Below, piece by piece: positions 23,092 to 27,498 of a stretch of DNA of 27,498 nucleotides. A model generated the notes under the pieces. That model was given only the letters and a program-made list of their open reading frames with translations. It did no database searches and was not told the origin of the DNA. The first letter of the stretch is position 1, and each line of letters begins with the position of its first letter. The position numbers were made by a program, and so were the translations under genes. This DNA comes from an uncultured Desulfuromonadales bacterium (GTDB lineage: Bacteria > Desulfobacterota > Desulfuromonadia > Desulfuromonadales > Geopsychrobacteraceae), in assembly GCA_947259685.1 (NCBI GenBank), contig CAMYNC010000084.1, positions 1 through 27,498 on the forward strand, in the 5' to 3' direction.

Positions 23092-26000
23092 ATGGCAAAC
23101 CAAGACGATGTTTCAGTTCTGAGGCCTGAGTCCAATACCAACCAAGAAGGCAGGGGTCTCGCTGGAGAAGATGCGGGTTTCAAAAACCTCGTTGCTCCAT
23201 CTGCAGATCAGCAGATCGAACTGACTCCTGAAAAAGGCGACCTTCTTTACCTGTCATTTCCCATTCATCAGCCGCGGGCGATTGTCGATGGCGATAACCT
23301 GCTTCTTGAGTTCGAAAATGGTGGCAGCATTGTCCTCAAAGATTACCTCGTTCAGATTCAAGGGGACGATCCGCCTGGACTGGCGATGCCGGACGGCCGG
23401 GTTATTATCGATACTCTGGAACTTCACTCCTTACTGTTTGATGATATCGAAACTGCCGGCGGTCCCAATGGCTCCAGTGGCGGCGGTCTTTATCGTGGCG
23501 ACCTGGGGCAAACCCTTGGAGGGATAGATCGCCTGGATGGTCTGGGCAGGGAAGTTCTGCCGCAATCAGCTGAGGCGCGGCAATTTGACGAGCTGGGTCG
23601 GGATCTTGTTGTCGGTCCTCGTATCGACACCTTCGATCCCAACAGCTCGGGTCGTGACAATGCCGGAATTCGCATCCCGGAGGGTAGCGATGCGGTGTTT
23701 GGCATTCGTATCACAGAGGCGGACCTTGACAGCAGCCTGAGCCTGAGTTTGGCCAATGGTACGGCCCTTGACGCTGACTACAATCAGAGTTTTTTCCAAT
23801 ATAGCATCGATAATGGCGTTACCTGGGTCGACGTCAGCGGCCCGATTCCGCTTGCAGAAGGTGAGAATACCGTTCTGGTCAAAACCGATACGGTTGACGA
23901 TACGGTTGATGAGCCGAACGAAACCTTTAGCCTGAGATTGGAACTCAGTACCGGACAGACGGCGACAGCGATTACGACCATCGTCGATGACGATGAGCCG
24001 AGCATTACCAGTTTCGATCCGAATAATCCTGATAGCGGGACAGGTGATCTGGCTCTTCCCGAAGGGGCTGAGGCAGTCTTCGGCATTGAGGTCAAGGATG
24101 CTGCTGCCGGGAGCAGTCTGACCCTGACTCTGGCCGATGGCACTGCCGTGGATGCCGACTATAACGAGGGAGTCTATCAATACAGCACCGATGGCGGCGC
24201 GACCTGGAGCGATGTTGTCGGCGCGATCAGTTTGACGCAAGGGGATTCCACGGTTCTGGTCAAAACCGATACGGTTGATGATACCGTTGATGAGCCGAAT
24301 GAGACTTTCAATCTAAACGCTACGTTGAACAGCGTCGGCGTCGATTACCCTGTGAGCGCCACGGCCACCATTATCGACGATGATATCCCGACCATCACTA
24401 GTTTCGATCCGAACAATCCGACCGGCGGTGCCGGGGGTATCGATCTCCCCGAAGGAGCTGAGGCGGTCTTCGGTATTCAGGTGGTCGATGCCGCTGCCGG
24501 CAGTCTATTGACCTTGTCTTTCACCGATGGAACTGCTCTCGACGCCGACTATAATGAAACCGTCTACCAGTACAGCACCGATGGCGGGACGACTTGGACG
24601 GATGTCTCCGGGCCGATCACACTCAATGAAGGTGACACCGAGGTTCTGGTTAAAACCGATACGATTGACGACAACGTCGAGGAACAAAATGAAACCTTTG
24701 CGTTGAATGCAAGCCTGAACAGTAATGGCGCCAGTTACGACACCACTGCCACGGCGACCATCATCGATAATGACGATCCTGACATCAGCGTTGTGACGGC
24801 CGATCCAGCCGATCTGAACAGCACGGGTGTGAGCGTCCCGGAAGGAACCGTTGCAGCGTTCAGTATCGAGATCTCCAGCGCGGCGGAGAACAGCGGTTTG
24901 AGTCTCAACCTGACTCCGGGGACCGCTGCGGCCGATACCGATTATGCCACTGCGTTTGAGTACAGCACGGATGGCCTCAACTGGCTTGCCTATACGGGCG
25001 ACATCCCAATTGGCGGCGGAAACAGCACCCTGTATGTGCGGACCGATACAGTTGATGATCGTCTCGATGAACTGAATGAAACTTTTAGCCTGAGCGCCAC
25101 TCTGATCAGCAGCGGTTCCGATTACACCGATAGTGCCACAGCGACCATCATCGACAACGATGAGCCGACGATCACCAGTTTTGACCCAAACAATCCCACC
25201 GGTGGCAGCGGTGATATCAGCATTCCGGAAGGCTCTGATGCCATCTTCGGGATTGAGGTTAAGAACACCGCTCCCGGGAACAGTCTGACGCTGACCCTGG
25301 CCGATGGCACCGCCATCGATACTGACTACAACGAAACGACCTTTGAATACAGCACCGATGGTGGCGCGACCTGGAGCGCTGTGAGCGGTCCGATCGGTCT
25401 CAACGAGGGGGATACCACCATCCTGGTGAAGACCGATACCTTTGATGATACGGTTGACGAACGGGATGAGACCTTCACCCTGACCGGGGAGCTGGGCAGT
25501 GGCCAGCGTGTGATCGCCACCGCGACGATCATCGACAACGATGAACCGAGCATCACCAGCTTCGATCCGAATAATCCAAATAGCGGGACTGGTGACATCA
25601 GCATTCCGGAAGGAACCGAGGCGATCTTCGGCATTGAGGTCAAGGATGCTGCTGCCGGTAGCAGTCTGACCCTGACCCTGGCCGATGGGACCGCTATCGA
25701 TACTGACTACAACGAAACAACCTTTGAATACAGCACCGATGGCGGCACGATCTGGACCGCCGTGAGCGGGGCAATTGTTCTCAACGAGGGGGATACCTCC
25801 GTCCTGGTGAAGACCGATAGCGTTGATGATACGGTCGATGAGCCGAATGAAACCTTCACGTTGACCGGTCAGCTGGACAGTGGCCAGAGCGTGAGTGCCA
25901 CGGCGACGATCGTAGACAATGATGAGCCAAGCATCAGCAGCTTCGATCCGAACAATCCGACCAGCGGGACTGGTAACATCAGCATTCCGGAAGGGACCGA

Positions 26001-27498
26001 GGCGATCTTCGGCATTGAGGTCAAAGATGCCGCTGCTGGCAGTAGCCTGACCCTGACCCTGGCCGATGGGACCGCCCTCGCTGCCGATTACAACGAAACA
26101 ACCTATGAATACAGTACCGATGGGGGCACGACCTGGACCGCCGTAACCGGTGCCATTACCCTCGCGGAAGGCGATACCGCCGTCCTGGTGAAGACCGATA
26201 CGGTTGACGATGCCCTTGACGAGCCGGACGAGACCTTCAGCCTGACCGGGCAGCTGAATACCGGGCAGAGCGTGACGGCTACCGCGACCATCGTTGATAA
26301 CGACGAGCCGACCATCACCAGTTTTGACCCCAATCACCCGAACAGCGGTACAGGCGATATTGATATCCCTGAAGGTACTGAAGCCGTTTTCGGCATTCAA
26401 ATCGCAAATGCTGCAGCTGGCAGCAGTTTGACCCTGGCGCTGGCCGACGGCACGGCCCTCGATGCGGACTACAACGACAACCTCTACCAATACAGTACCG
26501 ATGGTGGCGCCACCTGGGTCGATGTGGCGGGCCCGATTGCTCTGGATGGCAGCGAACTCAGTTTGCTGGTCAGAACCGACACTGTCGACGATAACTTCGA
26601 TGAGCAGAATGAGACCTTTTCGCTGACCGCGACCCTGACCAGTAATGGTCTGGACTTTCCCGAAGTTGCCACTGCAACGATCATTGATAATGACGGCCCC
26701 GGGATCAGTGTCGTGACCGCCGATCCGGCCGATCTCAACAGCACCGGGGTCAGCGTGCCGGAAGGGACGCAGGCTGCCTTCAGTATCGATATCTCCAAGA
26801 CTGCGGAGAGCAGCAGTTTAAGCTTGAACCTGACCCCCGGAACCGCCACGGAGAACATCGATTACAGCCCTGATTTTGAGTACAGCGCCGATGGCAGCAA
26901 CTGGCTCGCCTATACCGGGGACATCACCCTCAATGGCGGCGATAGCACTCTGTTTGTACGGACCTCTACGGTTGATGACAGCTTTGATGAGCCGAACGAA
27001 ACCTTTGTTCTGAATGCCACCTTGGACAGTAATGGGACCGATTATTTCGATAGCGCAACGGCCATTATCGTCGACGACGATGAACCGACCATCACCAGCT
27101 TTGATCCGAATAATCCGAACTCCGGCGCTGGCGACGTCAGTATTCCGGAAGGCACCGATGCGATCTTCGGCATTGAGGTCAAGGATGCCGCTGCCGGCAG
27201 CAGCCTGACTTTGACCCTGGCCGACGGCACCGCTTTCGACGCGGACTACAACGAAAAAACCTACGAGTACAGTACCGATGGCGGCACCACCTGGACCGCT
27301 GTGACCGGGCCGATCAGTCTCAACGAAGGGGATACGGCAGTTCTGGTCAAGACCGATACGGTGAATGATAGTTTTGATGAGCAGGACGAGACCTTCAGCC
27401 TGACCGGGCAGCTGAATACCGGACAGAGCGTGACGGCGACCGCGACCATTATCGACAACGATGAGCCGAGTATCACCAGCTTCGATCCGAATAATCCG
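23092..27498 (+). CDS. Giant LapA-type Calx-beta repeat adhesin (5' part, open at window end)
   Basis: 1469 codons without a stop, running off the window. AGAGGGA precedes the ATG at 23092. No signal peptide, as expected for a type I substrate with a C-terminal signal. Residues about 30-118 form a beta-rich module (GDLLYLSF, AIVDGDNLLLEFENGGSIVLKD, VIIDTLEL) resembling the N-terminal retention module that plugs the outer-membrane pore in LapA-like adhesins. A Gly-rich hinge follows (TAGG at 121-124), where LapG would cut. From residue about 177 come ten full and one partial Calx-beta-like repeats of 127-130 residues, with the recurring ITSFDPNNP, IPEGTEAIFGIEV, DGTAxDxDYNE, TDTVDDTVDEPNETF and TIxDNDEP elements; the acidic turns suggest calcium binding. 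It is divergent from the exporter, adaptor, protease and receptor genes that should secrete and control it. Confidence 0.9.
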   Translation, partial: MANQDDVSVLRPESNTNQEGRGLAGEDAGFKNLVAPSADQQIELTPEKGDLLYLSFPIHQPRAIVDGDNLLLEFENGGSIVLKDYLVQIQGDDPPGLAMPDGRVIIDTLELHSLLFDDIETAGGPNGSSGGGLYRGDLGQTLGGIDRLDGLGREVLPQSAEARQFDELGRDLVVGPRIDTFDPNSSGRDNAGIRIPEGSDAVFGIRITEADLDSSLSLSLANGTALDADYNQSFFQYSIDNGVTWVDVSGPIPLAEGENTVLVKTDTVDDTVDEPNETFSLRLELSTGQTATAITTIVDDDEPSITSFDPNNPDSGTGDLALPEGAEAVFGIEVKDAAAGSSLTLTLADGTAVDADYNEGVYQYSTDGGATWSDVVGAISLTQGDSTVLVKTDTVDDTVDEPNETFNLNATLNSVGVDYPVSATATIIDDDIPTITSFDPNNPTGGAGGIDLPEGAEAVFGIQVVDAAAGSLLTLSFTDGTALDADYNETVYQYSTDGGTTWTDVSGPITLNEGDTEVLVKTDTIDDNVEEQNETFALNASLNSNGASYDTTATATIIDNDDPDISVVTADPADLNSTGVSVPEGTVAAFSIEISSAAENSGLSLNLTPGTAAADTDYATAFEYSTDGLNWLAYTGDIPIGGGNSTLYVRTDTVDDRLDELNETFSLSATLISSGSDYTDSATATIIDNDEPTITSFDPNNPTGGSGDISIPEGSDAIFGIEVKNTAPGNSLTLTLADGTAIDTDYNETTFEYSTDGGATWSAVSGPIGLNEGDTTILVKTDTFDDTVDERDETFTLTGELGSGQRVIATATIIDNDEPSITSFDPNNPNSGTGDISIPEGTEAIFGIEVKDAAAGSSLTLTLADGTAIDTDYNETTFEYSTDGGTIWTAVSGAIVLNEGDTSVLVKTDSVDDTVDEPNETFTLTGQLDSGQSVSATATIVDNDEPSISSFDPNNPTSGTGNISIPEGTEAIFGIEVKDAAAGSSLTLTLADGTALAADYNETTYEYSTDGGTTWTAVTGAITLAEGDTAVLVKTDTVDDALDEPDETFSLTGQLNTGQSVTATATIVDNDEPTITSFDPNHPNSGTGDIDIPEGTEAVFGIQIANAAAGSSLTLALADGTALDADYNDNLYQYSTDGGATWVDVAGPIALDGSELSLLVRTDTVDDNFDEQNETFSLTATLTSNGLDFPEVATATIIDNDGPGISVVTADPADLNSTGVSVPEGTQAAFSIDISKTAESSSLSLNLTPGTATENIDYSPDFEYSADGSNWLAYTGDITLNGGDSTLFVRTSTVDDSFDEPNETFVLNATLDSNGTDYFDSATAIIVDDDEPTITSFDPNNPNSGAGDVSIPEGTDAIFGIEVKDAAAGSSLTLTLADGTAFDADYNEKTYEYSTDGGTTWTAVTGPISLNEGDTAVLVKTDTVNDSFDEQDETFSLTGQLNTGQSVTATATIIDNDEPSITSFDPNNP
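23620..27498 (+). repeat. Tandem array of about 381-390-bp Calx-beta repeats
   Basis: Repeat starts: 23620, 24001, 24391, 24781, 25168, 25549, 25930, 26311, 26701, 27088 and 27469 (cut). Two types occur. Most open with ITSFDPN (type A). Those at 24781 and 26701 open with ISVVTADPADLNSTG and have a distinct middle (type B). Lengths recur in register: 390, 390, 387, 381, 381, 381, 390, 387, 381 from the repeat at 24001 onward. Long near-identical stretches make the array prone to recombination and to assembly error. Confidence 0.9.

Noticed and set aside
24505..26490. 661-codon open frame on the minus strand, and other long minus-strand frames at 23566-27476
   Set aside because: They mirror the adhesin's repeats in an antisense frame, lack ribosome sites and show the same period as the repeats. 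The plus-strand frame is continuous from a good start and matches Calx-beta domains.
23620..27498. CRISPR array or integron-like repeats
   Set aside because: The roughly 385-bp periodicity is in frame and encodes protein domains; no short direct repeats with unique spacers are present.

Overview
The window is a stretch of bacterial chromosome with moderately high GC. Gene content points to an anaerobic Gram-negative proteobacterium, probably a deltaproteobacterium of the Desulfuromonas/Pelobacter/Geobacter kind: rubrerythrin, a ClpS-ClpA-Aat N-end rule set, a PilZ protein, a LemA/TPM cluster and a Lap-type type I secretion system with a giant adhesin. The taxonomic guess is an inference from gene content and style, not from a marker gene.

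Left part (1-9400). The first bases hold the start of a minus-strand gene, divergent from an arginine catabolic pair: an archaeal-type ornithine cyclodeaminase followed by arginase (arginine to ornithine to proline). A convergent periplasmic PQQ-type sugar dehydrogenase follows. Next come a protein with a dead receiver and a PilZ domain, a decayed acyl-CoA synthetase fragment, sfsA, and tmcAL (tRNA-Met ac4C34 synthesis). A 14-bp inverted repeat ending in nine T separates sfsA from tmcAL. On the minus strand lies a four-gene envelope cluster: lemA, a YgcG-like TPM protein, a second TPM protein and an OmpA-domain protein.

Middle (9500-16200). rmuC diverges from a YkgJ-type cysteine-cluster gene. 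A small membrane protein of unknown function follows. Then comes a textbook N-end rule operon, clpS-clpA-aat: adaptor, unfoldase, and the Leu/Phe transferase that creates N-degrons. Rubrerythrin, with its own good promoter, closes this part.

Right part (16200-27498). This is one functional locus. Reading leftwards on the minus strand are a LapB-type ABC exporter, a LapC/HlyD-type adaptor, a LapG-type periplasmic cysteine protease and a membrane protein with a large periplasmic sensor, a PAS domain and an HD-GYP domain; the first three genes overlap and the fourth follows after 12 bases. Divergent from them, on the plus strand, starts a giant adhesin with a retention-module-like N-terminus and at least eleven Calx-beta-like repeats, running off the window. 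The HD-GYP domain has lost its HD pair, its HH pair and a later Asp ligand, so it is very probably a non-catalytic receptor. It occupies the position where classical systems carry LapD (degenerate GGDEF-EAL). The most interesting hypothesis here is a Lap circuit in which a pseudo-HD-GYP protein replaces LapD as the inside-out, probably c-di-GMP-responsive, controller of LapG.
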